Origin: Limanda limanda
Taxonomy: Eukaryota; Chordata; Actinopteri; Pleuronectiformes; Pleuronectidae
Length of the DNA stretch: 64,000 nt
NCBI RefSeq assembly: GCF_963576545.1
Contig: NC_083638.1
Location: 2,297,619 to 2,361,618, forward strand
Direction of reading: 5' to 3'
Of the stretch, positions 45,200-58,985 are shown piece by piece; within the stretch, counting starts at the first letter, position 1, and each line of letters starts with the position of its first letter. The notes beneath the pieces are model-generated. The model saw only the letters and a program-made list of their open reading frames with translations. It searched no databases and had not been told where the DNA came from. The translations under genes were made by a program, and so were the position numbers.

Positions 45200-47240
45200 C
45201 ATATCTTTTAAACCCTTCATGTTTGCACAATGATAAACCCCGACTTCCTCTGCTGCCTCCGTCCACAGCGCCCTCTACAGTGTCACCTACATGCTCATGC
45301 TTATTTTCACCTCTGTACATCCAACATTTCTTAAAAGTTACACTGAACATTAGTCGTCAGTGTTTGAAGCTGCAGAGGAAACACAAGCTCTGATTTTCTC
45401 AAAGAATCTGAGTTCAGGCCTCAGATGATTTTTTTCTTCTCTTTAAAAATCTGCAGTCGTTGAACAAAAGGAGCAAAAGACGACTGTGAGATTAAAACAA
45501 GAGGAAACACATCACGCGATCTCAGATTTGGAGCCAGATTCTTTTGGACGTTCTTGGTGTGTAACCAAGCAGAACTCGATTCTCTCTGGTACCACAATTA
45601 TTTGTAATCTGTGCAGGGAGGCCGCGCTGAAATCTATCTGCCTGCTTACACAGCGAGGCCTCTGGGTCGGCTGGCATTTATTGGCTCTGTCTGAATCTGG
45701 GAGGATCCTTCAGAGGGAACTATTTGTTTTGTGTTTTGGAGGCAGATCCTGCAGCGGGTTAACGACGCCGTCAGGAGGAGATTGATGGTGAAAGTGCCGT
45801 CAGCTACGGTCCACGCTCCGTGTGATGGAAGATTCTTCCAACCTGCTGTCGCGACATGTTGCTGCTCTGTTGTGTATTCGTGTTGCTCCTCATCGCTGCG
45901 TCGGCTTCGACTTTGAACGTTTGACAGCTGAGCTCTGAGCAGCGATAAAGCTGCAGCTTGTTTTCCCCTCGCTGCCACACTCATGATTTATGAAGTTTAA
46001 TTAGAGCCAGCTTTGATTTCATTGTTAGATTATTGGAGGTGAAGCTCAGACAGGAAGTAGAGTCGAATCTTTACTTCACTGATCTTTACTCACTTCAGCA
46101 GAAACACACACAGACAGCAGCTGAGGGAGGACGTCTGAGGTCAGGATTCACAAAACACAGAACACAACCATGTTCTGGGCGTCGGACGAACGAGAGAGAG
46201 AGAGAGAGAGACGGCGGCTGATTGAGATCCTGCGGAGCCGACAGGTGAGGAGGCGCTGACCAATCAGGTGAAAGGGATGGAAGACATGACTCCAGAGCAG
46301 GTGGAGAAGCAAACTGTGCAAAGAGAAGTCATGAATGAAAGATTTGATGTGTGAAAGCAACTTTTCAACCAATCAGAACTTCACTGAGACATTTGATAAA
46401 AGTTGCCCTGAGCTTCGTCTCTCAGGTTGGAGTTTGAGAAAAAACATTTAATCATCTCTACATGTTTTCTTTATAAAAACAAACTTATTTAGTGTATTTA
46501 CTTACTAAGTGAAAATATCTTTACTTCAATAACGTGACGTCTCTCTGTTCAACTCCTGCCAGCGGAGAATAAAACAATCACAACATCTGTTTTAATGTAC
46601 TGAGCATATTCATCATCCTCAGAGGATACATCTCTGTGTTTTGCTCTCTCAAACTGGATGATGATTCACTTCCTGCTCCTCAGAGGATGAGCCGTCCCCT
46701 CCAGGTCAGCAGCTCGGACTCGGATCAGATGGATCATCAGGACGCTCTGGAGCTGAACTCAGTTTTCACTGCCTCACAGAACAAAGATCAGATTGTTTGG
46801 CACCGTTGAGATTTTCACCAGACACCAGAAGAAATGTTTCCTCAAACAATAAAAGTCATCAGGAGTGGATCTGCTCCACATGTTCACACTGAGCAGCAAA
46901 CACTTCCTTTTTACCGTCCAATCACAATCCATGAAGTGAGAGTGTTTGGTTTCCCCCCCCCCCAGACGGACGCAGCCTCGCACTCCGTCACGCTTCATGT
47001 ATGTAAACACTCGACATCTGCAGCCGCTCCGACTGAAACACGACGTCCAGAGACGAAGACCAACACAAACACGTGAAACACAAGAGACTCGCCATCGCCA
47101 CGGCAACACAAATACATCTTGGTCGCTTCAGTCGTCGTGTCAACTCCGCCCCTTATCAGAAGCAAATTATTAGGATTGGTCTGAAAAAACACAAGTTCAC
47201 TGATTGGTCTCCAGCGGCGTCCACACTGACAACTTTTAAA
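45200..47240. other. Intergenic, no gene seen
   Basis: Unique sequence with a (GA)n tract at 46192-46211. No exon is recognised. Confidence 0.45.
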
Positions 47241-47245
47241 ATTAA

Positions 47246-47430
47246 AACTCATCACTGTTGCTATGGTTACGCTTGTCTTCCAGCCTCTAAATCAGAGACT
47301 TTTGTAAACGATGACGCCGACGTTCTCCTCCTGGTTGATTCTCATCAGGCTCACGACTCGACTGACAGCGGTGAATACAAAGTGTCGCTAACACTCAGTG
47401 TCAGTAACTGCTCTGCCTCATCAGCTCTTA
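47246..47430 (+). repeat. Dispersed repeat, inverted relative of 60235-60475
   Basis: TGTTGCTATGGTTACG, AGAGACTTTTGTAAACGATGACG, GTTCTCCTCCTGGTTGATTCTCATCAG and CGACTCGACTGACAG are matched in reverse complement near 60.3 kb. The copies share an open frame (FVNDDAD, SHQxHDST), which only means they are homologous. The family is not named. It is followed by GGGTTAGGGTTAGGGTTAGG at 47501-47520. Confidence 0.75.
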
Positions 47431-47524
47431 CTGATCCGGAGCTAAAACGCTCATCTGCACAGATCTGACTTTAGTTATGAAATTAAAACATGTCAGTGTG
47501 GGTTAGGGTTAGGGTTAGGCCTGA

Positions 47525-50500
47525 TTCAGATTCAGCCTGAATCCGTTTAAATCCAGTCTGAACAGGATCAGAGATAAACGCTGGTTTAAGACGTGAGACA
47601 CGAGACGCTGTCGTATTAAATCACAGAAAGAATCAAATAACCAATTATCAGAACTACGCGACTGTGACACGTGTCAGTTTATTAGGAACACCTCAAACTA
47701 ATCCTCCTTCAGAGTTAATAGATGAAGCGTTAACGCGGAACCTTTTCTTTTCTTCATTCTAAACGTTTCCTGGAGTTTGTTTTTCTTTGGCTTCGCCAGA
47801 ACAGAATCGACGCATCGCTGCTCGCTCTCAGGTTTTTTGTTGTTTTTCCAGAACAAACCGTAGCTGAGCGGGTGAACAATCGTTCAGAATTTGGAGTGCA
47901 GCTCCGGCTCGGACCTGAATCTGATAAGTGAGTGTTTCTGCTCGCTGATGTTCAGTGTTAATACTTCACAGCGTCATGACGAGCGGCTGGCTCTGGTTTC
48001 TGCTCCCACGGAGCTGCACGGCTCATTGGAGCTCCTGCGAGGCCTCTGGCAGGCGGCCGGCGAGGGAACGCGTCCAGAGCGCCGCGGTTCTGACAGAGGG
48101 CGAAAGAAAAGAAAAGCGAGTGTGGGAAGAACAGCTGGAGCCTCCGATCCACCAGAGACCTTCTGCTGAGTGTGTTGTGATTCTGAGGAGGACGATACCA
48201 TCGCTGCGTTACCCTGAACCTCTCACGATGCGTTCAGGATCACGAGTCCTGTTCCCTCTGTGCCAGGTTTCCACTCCTGCTCACTGGTTCTCTCTCCTGA
48301 AGTAAAACCACTTTATTCCTGCTTCGCGCTGGTGAATCCTCGATCGCCCGATAATCTGGAAGTGATGAACAGAGCCGACGGAGGTGAAGAGAGGAGACTG
48401 ATATTCAACACGGAGGAACAAGAGAAAACAAGGGAACACAACAACACACTCGTTCACGTGGTGTCGGAATAATTGGTAAAATTATTTCCCATTCAACGAA
48501 ACCTCAAGTTGGAACGATAACTTGGAAAGTCAGTGAACGTTGAAAAGCTGTTAACACATTTTATAACCAGAATAAAACTGAAGCTTTGAACTCTTTAAGA
48601 GCGGCTGCGATGTTTGTGTTATTCTCCTTCAGAGTCAGACGATTCGTGGGCACGTTTAATGTAAAGTTATCGTTTTCAAGACATGTGAAATGCATTATGG
48701 GAAATGTAGTCTGTTTTTTAAGTAGTGTTTCAGCCGATAGCAGGTGAGCTAAGTGAGAGCAGAGATATTGAAGCAGATTAATGAAAACAAAATGAAAATA
48801 ACAATGAAGGAGATTCAGACCCAGACGGGAGGAAAACCTCGACTGGACCAGCCTCACAACAAGGTAACCATGGCAACGCTGAGGAAAGCCCACTGAGCGA
48901 TCACCCCTCCCTCCCTGCTGGGGCTCATGGGTAGTGTAGTCTTTAGAGCTCTTCACCACACTGACGGTTGAAATAATCAAAGCTGATGTTCTGAACAATA
49001 ATCAGATTTTATCCGGGACATAATCTGACTCCACGTGTCCTGATCCCATCGCTCTGAGCAGCAGCTTCGTTTCTCCTCATCAGTGTCGGGGGGGTTTGGC
49101 AGCGCTAACGCTCGGCGGCAGCGTTCATGTCCGTCGACCTTCACACGTTACGAGTGAGAGCGAGCCGCTGACGCTCTGCAGAGTGAAACCACGAGAGGGT
49201 TCTTCTTCTCCTGCTTCCTTAACAATGAAGCTCTGCTGGTTTGAGTTGATTCTGTCAAACAGGATGAAATCGAGAGACTCAAACAGAAACAGGCATCGAG
49301 GGAAGATTTCATTTCATAACAAGTCCTGGAAGAAATTATCTAATAAAAAATTCACTCTGTGCTTCTCTGCCCTGAAGATATCAGCTGCAGTGAGACCAGA
49401 GGTCATATCACGTCCTGTGAGACGCAGGCCGGACGCCACAGTGACCGGACGCCACAGTGACCACAGAGCGTTTATAAAGACCATCAGTGAAAGTAAAGAA
49501 ACATGGACGACTCTTCTCTACTTGGATACCAACGCTTCCATCTTGTGCAAAGTGACGTCACTTGGAGTCCGTGCACGCTAGTGATCGTGGCGTGGAGCCG
49601 TGGTATCAAGGTCCCGCCCATACACACCCTCAACCAATCATGGGTCAGTCTCAGCTGTCAATCAGGACGTAGCTTTGGCTTCACTTCTACGAGCTGTCAT
49701 GTTGTCCGTCTCTATTTGTGTACGAACAAAATAAGCTAACAGGTTAGCATGCTAAAACTTAATTTAATATTTTTGTTGTTTTCACCTCTGGAGAAACAAC
49801 TTGGTGGGAAAAAGTTTGTTTCTAAAAGATAAGTGCGCTAACAATACTAATGTCAGCTATACAGAGATAGCAAAAACGTACAGATGTGAACTTTAATTAA
49901 TATCGTCTTCAAGGTTCAAGACAAAGATTTCTCTTAAAGAATCCTCGGAACCAGCAGTTTACTTTGTATCGTGTATTTCTGTCTGTTTGGTGAATGGCTT
50001 TAACTACTACAATACCCATGATCCTCTGCTGCTGTTCCGGTCCCGAGGTTTTAAAGTAACTTTTCTCTTCAGTGTGATCCTTAACTTCAGTTCACAGTTA
50101 GCACGGGACCAGGATATGAAGCCCTGTGATTGGCTGTGTGTTTTTGAAATGCACCTTTGGAGTCGTGGTCCACATTCTTCTTTGTCACTAATAAAGAACC
50201 AGATCTTCTGTCCTGATGAACCAACAGGAGCCTTCAAACAACGAGTAGTTCTCAGAGGAACTCCGTCTGACAGCAGGAGCTGGTGGTTCTGTCTGCTGGT
50301 CGACGGGAGGAGGAGTCGTCTGGCGTTGGCAGCCTGATAACGAGCAGTGGGAGGCAGCAGGGGAGGAGGAGAGCCGGCTCCATCACCTCCTTCCCCACCT
50401 CCCCACCTCCCACCTCCCCCGGGCTGAGTCAGCAGGTCTCCTCGGGTATCGGCCGGCTCTCGGTCAGGAGCTTGATTGTCCACAGACCTGACAGAACTCA

Positions 50501-51030
50501 CTGTTCAGCAAATAAACAAAAGTCAATGTGAAACTCAATAAAGTGAAAACATGACGGATAAAAGACCTGATCAGATTATAGGACGTTTAGAATATACGAT
50601 TGTGGTTTCTCAGTGATTCGGTTTCAGGTTTTAAACCACAGTGACAAATGAAAAGAAGTAACCACAGCATTAAAACCTCCTCGTGGACATGTCAGGATGA
50701 CGCCGCCCCTGGAGACGGTTTTCTGAAACCCAGTTTGTGAAACTCTTGGCACCTCTGAAACCTCAAGTGCTCGGCGGTTCACCGAAACATGGCTGGACAT
50801 TGAGACGTCGAGGACAAGAGGTTTTTCTGCAGCAGTAATCTGCTGCTGGCTCCGAGACGCTACTGTATTTATATGGTTGTTGTGAAGACTCACAGAAATA
50901 ACTGCACGAGCTGCTGGATTCCTCTGACTGTGAGGATTCATAAGCAGCTTATAAACGTGTAGTAAGTGTGAAAAGTAAAACATGTGTTCAAAACACACAA
51001 TGTCACAGGACATAGTGATGAGACCAGGAA
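47525..51030. other. Intergenic, no gene seen
   Basis: No exon is recognised in any frame. 49500-49700 contains a dispersed-repeat copy (ACATGGACGAC...GGTCCCGCCCATACACACC...CAGCTGTCAATCAGGACG) related to the 7.0-kb and 14.5-kb copies. Confidence 0.4.
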
Positions 51031-51037
51031 CGGTCAT

Positions 51038-51545
51038 GTGGACTATCTGCTTGACATGTGGACTAGCTGCTTGGCATGTTCCTTGACATTTGGACTAGTT
51101 GCTTGGCATGTGGATTAGCTGCTTGGCATGTGGACTACTTGCTTGGAATGTGGACTAGTTGCTTGGCATGTTCCTTGGCATGTGGACTAGCTGCTTGGCA
51201 TGTTCCTTGGCATGTGGACTAGCTGCTTGATGTGTGGACTAGCTGCTTGGCATGTGGACTACTTGCTTGGAATGTGGACGAGTTGCTTGGCATGTTCCTT
51301 GGCATGTGGACTAGCTGTTTGGCATGTGGACTAGCTGCTTGACATGTGGACTAGCTGCTTGACATGTGGACTAGCTGCTTGGCATGTTCCTTGGCATGTG
51401 GACTAGCTGTTTGGCATGTGGACTAGCTGCTTGACATGTGGACTAGCTGCTTGGCATGTTCCTTGGCATGTGGACTAGCTGTTTGGCATGTGGACTAGCT
51501 GCTTGGCATGTTCCTTAGCATGTGGACTAGCTGCTTGACATGTTT
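51038..51545. repeat. Minisatellite, 20-bp TGTGGACTAGCTGCTTGGCA unit with TGTTCCTTGGCA inserts
   Basis: About 20 copies of the 20-bp unit, at intervals joined to a 12-bp TGTTCCTTGGCA half-unit. The result is a higher-order 52-72-bp pattern that itself repeats. Confidence 0.93.
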
Positions 51546-51646
51546 TTTTCATCAGCACAAAATTTCAGCGTTGGTATCTGAGATGTTTTTTGCTTCATTT
51601 TTCTCCAGTGGGCGGAGCTGGAGACAGGAACCTGGTTTGAACATGT

Positions 51647-51735
51647 CAGCTGATCCTGATCCTGATCCTGATCCTGATCCTGATCCTGATCCTGATCCTG
51701 ATCCTGATCCTGAACCTGATCCTGATCCTGATCGC
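51647..51735. repeat. (GATCCT)n hexanucleotide repeat
   Basis: About 14 copies with one GAACCT variant. It translates as (DP)n. Confidence 0.95.
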
Positions 51736-51879
51736 TGGTCCTCAGACCTGATGGAGACTCGAGGAGGAATCCTTCACATCCGTCTCCTCCAGGCGCTGCA
51801 GCCGCTGGCATGGAGCCCACGGCCAAAGTCGATCACTTAGAGTCAACAGAGAAAACTAGATGGTGCTCAGAGTAAACAC

Positions 51880-52525
51880 TGATAAGATAACCCCCCCCAC
51901 CCCCACCCCCCCCCCCCCCACACGCAACCCCAACCCCCCCGAGGAAAATTCCTCTGTTTCATTTCTGAGGCGTGTGCACACTCACATTCCTCCGACTCCA
52001 TGAACTCGAGATTAACCTTCAACATGACTGTTACCTTCACTGCAGGCTGACCTCTGACCTCTGACCTCTGACCCACCACCACCACTTCACCTCAGAGAGA
52101 AACGTATTTATCCAGGTGTGATTTCTTCTCTGATCATTATGAAGGACGTTGACCTCTGACCTTTAGGAAACTTCTCTTTTACTGATGAACAATATAAATG
52201 AGTTTTATTTTCGATAGTTTCACGTCGGAGTCAAAACAAAGCAGCAGATTTTTATCTGTTCACTAAATAAATAAAGAAGAATCTGAATCTGTAAAGTCAC
52301 ATCATGTGACTCAGGCGTCACTGGCGTGTGATTGTTCATGTATGTTTGCATCCACATGCGTGTCGGAGGGAGGGGGGGGCAGAGTTCACATGGTGAGTTT
52401 ACACAGGGAGTGGGGGGGGGCGCTCGTTAACCCCTCCCTCCTCCCTCCGACACGCTAAGTCAACGGTTAAAGTCCCTCGATCCTGAGGCCTGGGGGGGGG
52501 GCGGGGTCACCTGCAGGACAGGTGG
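51880..52525. other. Intergenic, C- and G-runs
   Basis: Long C-runs at 51892-51919 and G-runs at 52371-52378, 52412-52420 and 52492-52502. Tandem TGACCTC words lie at 52049-52070. No gene. Confidence 0.5.
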
Positions 52526-52531
52526 GAGCAG

Positions 52532-52636
52532 CCTGTTAGCTTAGCCTGTTAGCTTAGCCTGTTAGCTTAGCCTGTTAGCTTAGCCTGCTAGCTTAGCCTG
52601 CTAGCTTAGCCTGTTAGCTTAGCCTGTTAGCTTAGC
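52532..52636. repeat. Minisatellite, 13-bp unit CCTGTTAGCTTAG, 8 copies
   Basis: Near-perfect copies with a T/C variant (TGTTAG or TGCTAG). Confidence 0.95.
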
Positions 52637-52817
52637 GTTAGCACCGCTACTCCCTGCTGGGGGAGGGCGGGGTTACGTGACAGGTGGAGGTGTCTGTAGC
52701 TCCGCCTCTTCAAACTGACTCCTCCTCCAGCTCGTGAAGAAACTTCAGAGAATTAGAACAAGAGTTAAACTAAAGCTCTAGAATTCAGTCTATGATGAGA
52801 ACAATGACAGAAACCAC

Positions 52818-52821
52818 ACAT

Positions 52822-52865
<44 letters not shown>

Positions 52866-52886
52866 ACACACACACACACACGCACG

Positions 52887-52925
<39 letters not shown>

Positions 52926-53034
52926 CTTGGGCGGCGTCCAGAGGAGCTCTGGTGCTGACAGGCTGATACTTCACCCTCAGCTGTGTCTTACAGGCTCAGA
53001 GCTCGTTAGTCTCTCGTCCACGTGAAGAGTTAAA

Positions 53035-53078
<44 letters not shown>

Positions 53079-53100
53079 TGTGTGTGTGTGTGTCTGTGTG
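52818..53100. repeat. (CA)n then (TG)n microsatellites
   Basis: CA tract 52818-52921 with a GCACG patch, and TG tract 53037-53100. The inverse orientations about 115 bp apart could form a long imperfect hairpin. Confidence 0.93.
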
Positions 53101-54045
53101 ATTGATGGCATTGTTTAAAGCCAGGGAGGCTTTGGAAAGCTTTGCTATTGTTTCAGTTCTTGGCGACGAGGCGTCTTTAGAAAAACAAGGGGGGGGGGAT
53201 AGGAGGGGGGGGAGAGGGGGGGGCAAATAAAATAAAAAGAATTAGAAAACAAAACATGAGTCGTCCTCACACTCATCACTCGTCGGGTTAGAGGCCGAGC
53301 GCTCGCTGGTGAATCTGAGAGTCGCCCGCTGGGATTCCACCGCCCCCCCCACCTCCTCATGCCGCCGACCTAACCACAGCTATCCATGCCCCCCCCCACC
53401 CGGCCCACCCCCCCACCCCACCCGGGCCAACCCCCGCGAAGACACCGAGCGAGGGGAGAGAGCAGGACAAATAAAACACACTCCAGGAATGTACCAACAC
53501 ACAAACATGGCGTCCGCCCAGGCCCTCCGCTCCGCTTGCTGTTATTCTAACAAGATGGTCGCCGGCCCGACGCAGACCACAGCCCCCCCCCCCCCTCCTC
53601 CACCCCCCCGCTGTGGAGCCACTGGGAATGTTCTGTGAAAACACGGCACCGCAGGGCTGGACCGGTGGTCCGCTGCACGGAGCCCGGTGAGGCCCGGCGG
53701 CTGATGAGGCCTCCAGGGGCCCGAGGCCACGCCCCCCGAGGACCGCGCCCCCGAGGGACACGCCCCCGAGTGGGAACAGGGCTGTTGTTGCAGTCTGATG
53801 GATGGAGGAACAACTCGCTCCGCTCCGTCTCCGTGACGGATGAGATCTGTTTCCTCCTGATTAATGTTTCAATGTTTAACGATGAAATCTCATTAAAATG
53901 AATTCAGCAGAGAATCGTGTTTAAATTAAAGAAAACAGAGAGAAGACGAGAGTCTGACGGGTCGTCTGCACTGCTCAGCTGACTCACACGGGAACAGAAC
54001 CAACAACCCTGTGAGAGAGAGAGAGGTGTCCTCTGTCTCTGGACA

Positions 54046-54488
54046 CGAGAGACTAGGGGTGGGAATTGGCAAAAATGTGACGATTCAATAGTATTGTGAT
54101 TCGATTCTGCGATATATTGCGATTCATGTCCCCCATATTATTCAAAGGCATTACACAAAATGAGTAAAATAAGACTCACTTCAAATGTCACATTTAATTC
54201 TGTGAACAAAATTGTCTTCTACACATTAACTGAAGTGCAAAAACTTTGTCCTTGAACATTCAGGACACAGGACCTTTGTAATTATTTTTTCTGAAACTCT
54301 CCTCGTCATGCTTTGCCAGCCAGGGGCTGTTACATATATAATTAAATATTGCAAAAATTTTAAATAAAGTATTAAAAAATTAATACAAATATTGAAATAC
54401 TTTGTGAAACTGTATCGATATAATCGCGTGCGCAAAATATCGCGATACTGAACAGAATCGATTTTTTCCCCCCACCACTAGGAGAGAC
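54046..54488. mobile_element. Short non-autonomous hAT-like element (427 bp)
   Basis: The element spans 54054-54480. It begins TAGGGGTGGGAATTGG and ends CCCCCCACCACTA. The flanks CGAGAGAC (54046-54053) and GGAGAGAC (54481-54488) form an 8-bp duplication with one mismatch. The ends carry inverted GCGATA/TATCGC words. There is no coding content, so it is MITE-like. Confidence 0.8.
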
Positions 54489-54923
54489 CACCTGAGACAC
54501 CGAGACACTCGAGTGTCAGAGAGACGTGAACAACAACACGCCCACAGTCACATTTCTACAGATCAACACGTCCAACGACAAACACGAGGAAAGAAACGAG
54601 ACACTGAGGACGACGAGACACACGGGACAGCAGCTGTAATAAGACACCACGGTGAGAGAGGAATGGTGAACATGGACGCCGTGATGACACGCCAACAGGA
54701 AGAGGACGCCGACGGGAACAGAGAGTTCAGAGACACGGAGACAGACGGAGACGAACATCGATGTGGCAACAAGACACGAGACGATCAGACAAAAACAATC
54801 AGACGTTAAAGGCCACGAAGTAAACCAGCGGAGGAAAAAGCTGAGTCAGCTTTCTGATCTTTAAGGTTTGAGACCAAACGTCTCTGGAGCAGGAAACCAG
54901 CTGATCACCTTCTCATGTGAATA

Positions 54924-54942
54924 TGTGTGTGTGTGTGTGTGT

Positions 54943-55005
<63 letters not shown>
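54924..55005. repeat. (TG)n microsatellite
   Basis: About 40 TG dinucleotides with one TATG interruption. A further TG/G-run lies at 55074-55120. Confidence 0.95.
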
Positions 55006-55008
<3 letters not shown>

Positions 55009-55534
55009 ATCTAATTGGAGACAGGTGAGTAATTGGTGGATTAAGGAGCCGCCCTCAGTCTGGATTGGTTGGGTGTGTGTGTGTGTTTGTGTGGGGGGGG
55101 GGGGTGGTGGGGGGGGGGGGGTTGAATGTGTTCAGGCTCATCCACAGTCGAGCTCCATTAAGACCGAGGACCCGTCGCCAGGGGCAACCAAACAACAACC
55201 AGCCAGTGGTCGTTAGTGGATCCGAGGAACAGAGAAAACATCTGTGTGCTGTGATGTCATCAACAGGTCACATGACTTCCTGTCAGCTGGACACATACGA
55301 TGACCTCACATCCAACTGAAGGTTTTATGGGTTTTTTATGTAATTGAATCATAATCTGATGATTTGTCCTGAAACAAACTGACACTTGTTCTTTATTCTC
55401 ACCAGGACATTAATTATATTTATGTCAGATGAAAGGAAATTGATGAATATTGTTTTAGCTCAAAGGTTTGTCACTTTAATTTGACATTTAGGCTCAAACC
55501 CATTTCAGCCCTGGGAATAAAAACATCCTCTTCA

Positions 55535-55852
55535 TCCTCATTTCATCTCCTCCTAATGTCATCTTCATCTTCATCCTCATTTCATCTCCTCCTAATGTCA
55601 TCTTCATCTTCATAACATCTTCTTATCCTCTTTTATATCCTTCTTTATTTTTATGTGTCGCATCTCATCTCAAATAAATGTTTATCCTATCTTATTTTTA
55701 ACCTTATTTGATCTAAATCTTCTTCTCAGTTTCCTCTTCATCTTGTCTTTACCTCATCATCATTTCATCCTCATCTTCATCCTCATATCATCTTCATCTT
55801 CATCTTCATCTTCATCTTCATCTTCATCTTCATCATCACCCTCATCTTCATC
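55535..55852. repeat. Tandem duplication and (ATCTTC)n tract
   Basis: A ~43-bp unit containing CATCCTCATTTCATCTCCTC is duplicated at about 55535 and 55576. A pure (CATCTT)n run follows at 55790-55830. Confidence 0.85.
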
Positions 55853-56147
55853 CGTGTCCTTCACACACACGTGTCCTGGTCTTTGATTGTTTCTCAGAAG
55901 TCGAATCTGCAGATGGATACGAGATGTTTCTGCATTTCTGATTCTCTGTGTCGTCAGCAAAACTTTTGTCCACTTGTGTATTTGTTGTCGTTGTGTCTTT
56001 GTGTTGCTGCAGGTCCGAATGAGTGAAAGTCTACCAGGTGGAACATGTGAAGCTCATGTGGTTTCCATGTTGAAGTGTTTGAGATGTGGTCACGTGTTGT
56101 GTGTCTGTGGAGGAGAGTCAGTGCAGGAGAAGGATCTTCACTGAGTC

Positions 56148-56600
56148 TCATGTTCTTCATGTTCCTCATGTTCCTCATGCTCCTCATGTTCTTCATGTTC
56201 CTCATGTTCCTCATGTTCCTCATGTTCTTCATGTTCTTCATGCTCCTCATGTTCCTCATGTTCTTCATGTTCCTCATGTTCCTCATCCTCCTCATGTTCC
56301 TCATGTTCCTCATGTTCCTCATGTTCTTCATGTTCCTCATGTTCCTCATGCTCCTCATGTTCTTCATGTTCCTCATGTTCCTCATATTCCTCATGTTCTT
56401 CATGTTCTTCATGCTCCTCATGTTCCTCATGTTCTTCATGTTCCTGATGTTCCTCATCCTCCTCATGTTCCTCATGTTCCTCATGCTCCTCATGTTCCTC
56501 ATGTTCCTCATGCTCCTCATGTTCCTCATGTTCCTCATGTTCCTCATGTTCCTCATGTTCCTCATGTTCTTCATGTTCCTCATGTTCCTCATGTTCTTCA
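56148..56600. repeat. Minisatellite, 9-bp unit CTCATGTTC, about 50 copies
   Basis: Tandem CATGTTCCT / CATGTTCTT / CATGCTCCT words over 450 bp. The unit is a multiple of three, so all frames stay open and yield (EEH)n, (MRN)n, (FLM)n and (VPH)n strings of up to 328 codons. These are not genes. Confidence 0.95.
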
Positions 56601-56711
56601 CCTGGAGGAGGACCTGCTCCGTCAGGACCAGGATCTGGATCCATCTCAGACAGATAATGAGGGGAGTTGGTCGATCAGCGTTAACACCACGGTGTCTCCT
56701 CACCACACTAC

Positions 56712-57140
<429 letters not shown>

Positions 57141-57179
57141 TCACAGAGTTCAGTCACAAATACTTATTATCTGACATTT

Positions 57180-58640
57180 TTGGTCTTTTCAAACAAAAGC
57201 TCCTCTGTTGTTTCTCTGTCTCTTCTGAATATTCACTTGATAAAAAACCTTAAGTCTCATTTATTATTATTAATATTATTATTATCATTTACTTTTTCTG
57301 TCCCTGATTTTTTTAATTGAAACAAAACAGATAAATAAACAAATAAACAAATAAACAAATAAACAAATAAACACATGAACACATGAACAGACTTGTTTAA
57401 CTGAAGTTCAGTTCAACTCAAAACTCATTTATAAATTCCTTCTGTTAAATTAGATAAATCTACAAAATATTCTTTAGTTCTGCATTTTTTCGTTTGTCCC
57501 CTGAAGCTAAATGTCATCGTTTCTGTGATTCTGTGTTTTCTCTGCCTCACAAGCTGAAAAACACTGAAGATAAAACACAACATAGACTCATGTTCACACA
57601 AAGATACATAAATATGTTTTTACCTGAATGAAGAATCTCAGGTTAAATGTTTATTTCAGTTTTTATTGGTTTTACAACTGGTTTGTTGTTTGGTCCACAT
57701 TGTGTTACGGTGACACACACTGACACTCACTAACACACAGTGACATACACTTACACACACACTAACACACATCGTATGAAGAACACATAACCTGTGTCAC
57801 GTATGAACCGTGCATGATTGGATGAACACTGAAGCTCAGGTGTGCAGGTGCAGAGGTCAAAGGTCAGCAGCAGGAATGTGAACCTTCCTGTCGAGCAGAC
57901 CACTTCCTGTTAGCCCCAGCCAATCAGGACGGGCAGCATGTTTGACAGCGTGACGTTCAGGGACTGTGGGAGCGGAGGAAACTCAACACACTGTGTGAGT
58001 CCTGAGGCTGAAGTGAAGAGAGAGAGCAGTGTGCTCCGGCTCTGAAGGTCAGATCCTGTCTGTGTGGGATCCATCCCCCCCCCCACTCAAAATCCCAATT
58101 ATATATTATACATTATAATATCTATATGCCAACAAAATAACTGTGTCTCACCCAAGGAGACGGAGACTGTGAAGAACTGACATGAGACTGATCATTGTCC
58201 CCCAGGTGTCCCGTCCTCAGCTGGGACATGTTGGACCAGGGAGGATCCACCGCTGGATCCTTATTTTATATATTTAATATTTTACATATTACTAAAGAAC
58301 TGCGTTGCAAAATAAAGTCAAAACTATCTGTTATTTCCTCCCCAGTGCGGCTCGTTTTCTTATTAACTCAAAATAAAAGAGTAATTTAAGACCTATCGCA
58401 AGGCTCAGATTATCGAATATATTACTTTTTTTATTAAATCTCTAAGACCCTGTGTGACTGAAGAACATGATTCATAACAACATGACAATAAAGCAGAATG
58501 ATTCCTTATTCTCTGAGCAGATTCAGGTTCACTGAGGTCGTCTGGAGTTTCTTCTTCACTTAGTCAGACAATCCCACATTTCGCTGGAACACAGCAAATG
58601 AATAAGTGGCTTCTTGTCTTTGTGTAAATAAGGATGCTAT
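57180..58640. other. Intergenic, no gene seen
   Basis: AT-rich with an (AAATAAAC)n patch at 57333-57372. No exon is recognised. Confidence 0.45.
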
Positions 58641-58654
58641 CTGTTGGTGCGGTC

Positions 58655-58715
58655 AGGAGGAGGAGGAGGAGGAGGAGGAGGAGGAGGAGGAGGAGGAGGA
58701 GGAGGAGGAGGAGGA
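58655..58715. repeat. (AGG)n trinucleotide repeat
   Basis: About 20 pure copies. Confidence 0.95.
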
Positions 58716-58854
58716 GCAGCAGCTGTTTCTGGATGAACTCAGTCTCATGATGTTCAGACCTGGATTCTCTCCAACATCTCAGTGAGCAGCAGGAAGCTTC
58801 TGAGCCTCAGTGGGTTGGTTCCATAGTTTCATCTGATCCGTTAGTTTCGGATTC

Positions 58855-58985
58855 ACATTCACGGAATTTAGGGACTAAAGAATTCTGTCTGACATGAGTT
58901 TGTCCTGTCGTCATCACCTACGTGGGCGGAGTCTACCTATACTTGCCTCTGATTGGCTTGTAGACGGCGCCTGACCTCTTTCTAA
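58855..58985 (+). repeat. Dispersed repeat, inverted partner at 62590-62725
   Basis: TTTAGGGACTAAAGAATTCTGTCTGACAT, CCTGTCGTCATCACCTACGTGGGCGGAGTCTACC and TAGACGGCG match 62590-62725 in reverse complement with few differences. The family is unnamed. No terminal duplication was resolved. Confidence 0.78.

Noticed and set aside
47073..47468. 131-codon frame as a possible gene
   Set aside because: Its conserved part is shared with an inverted dispersed repeat at 60.3 kb, so it is repeat sequence.
51038..51545. Regularly spaced direct repeats resembling a CRISPR array
   Set aside because: This is a eukaryotic minisatellite with no unique spacers. The 'spacers' are themselves repeated.
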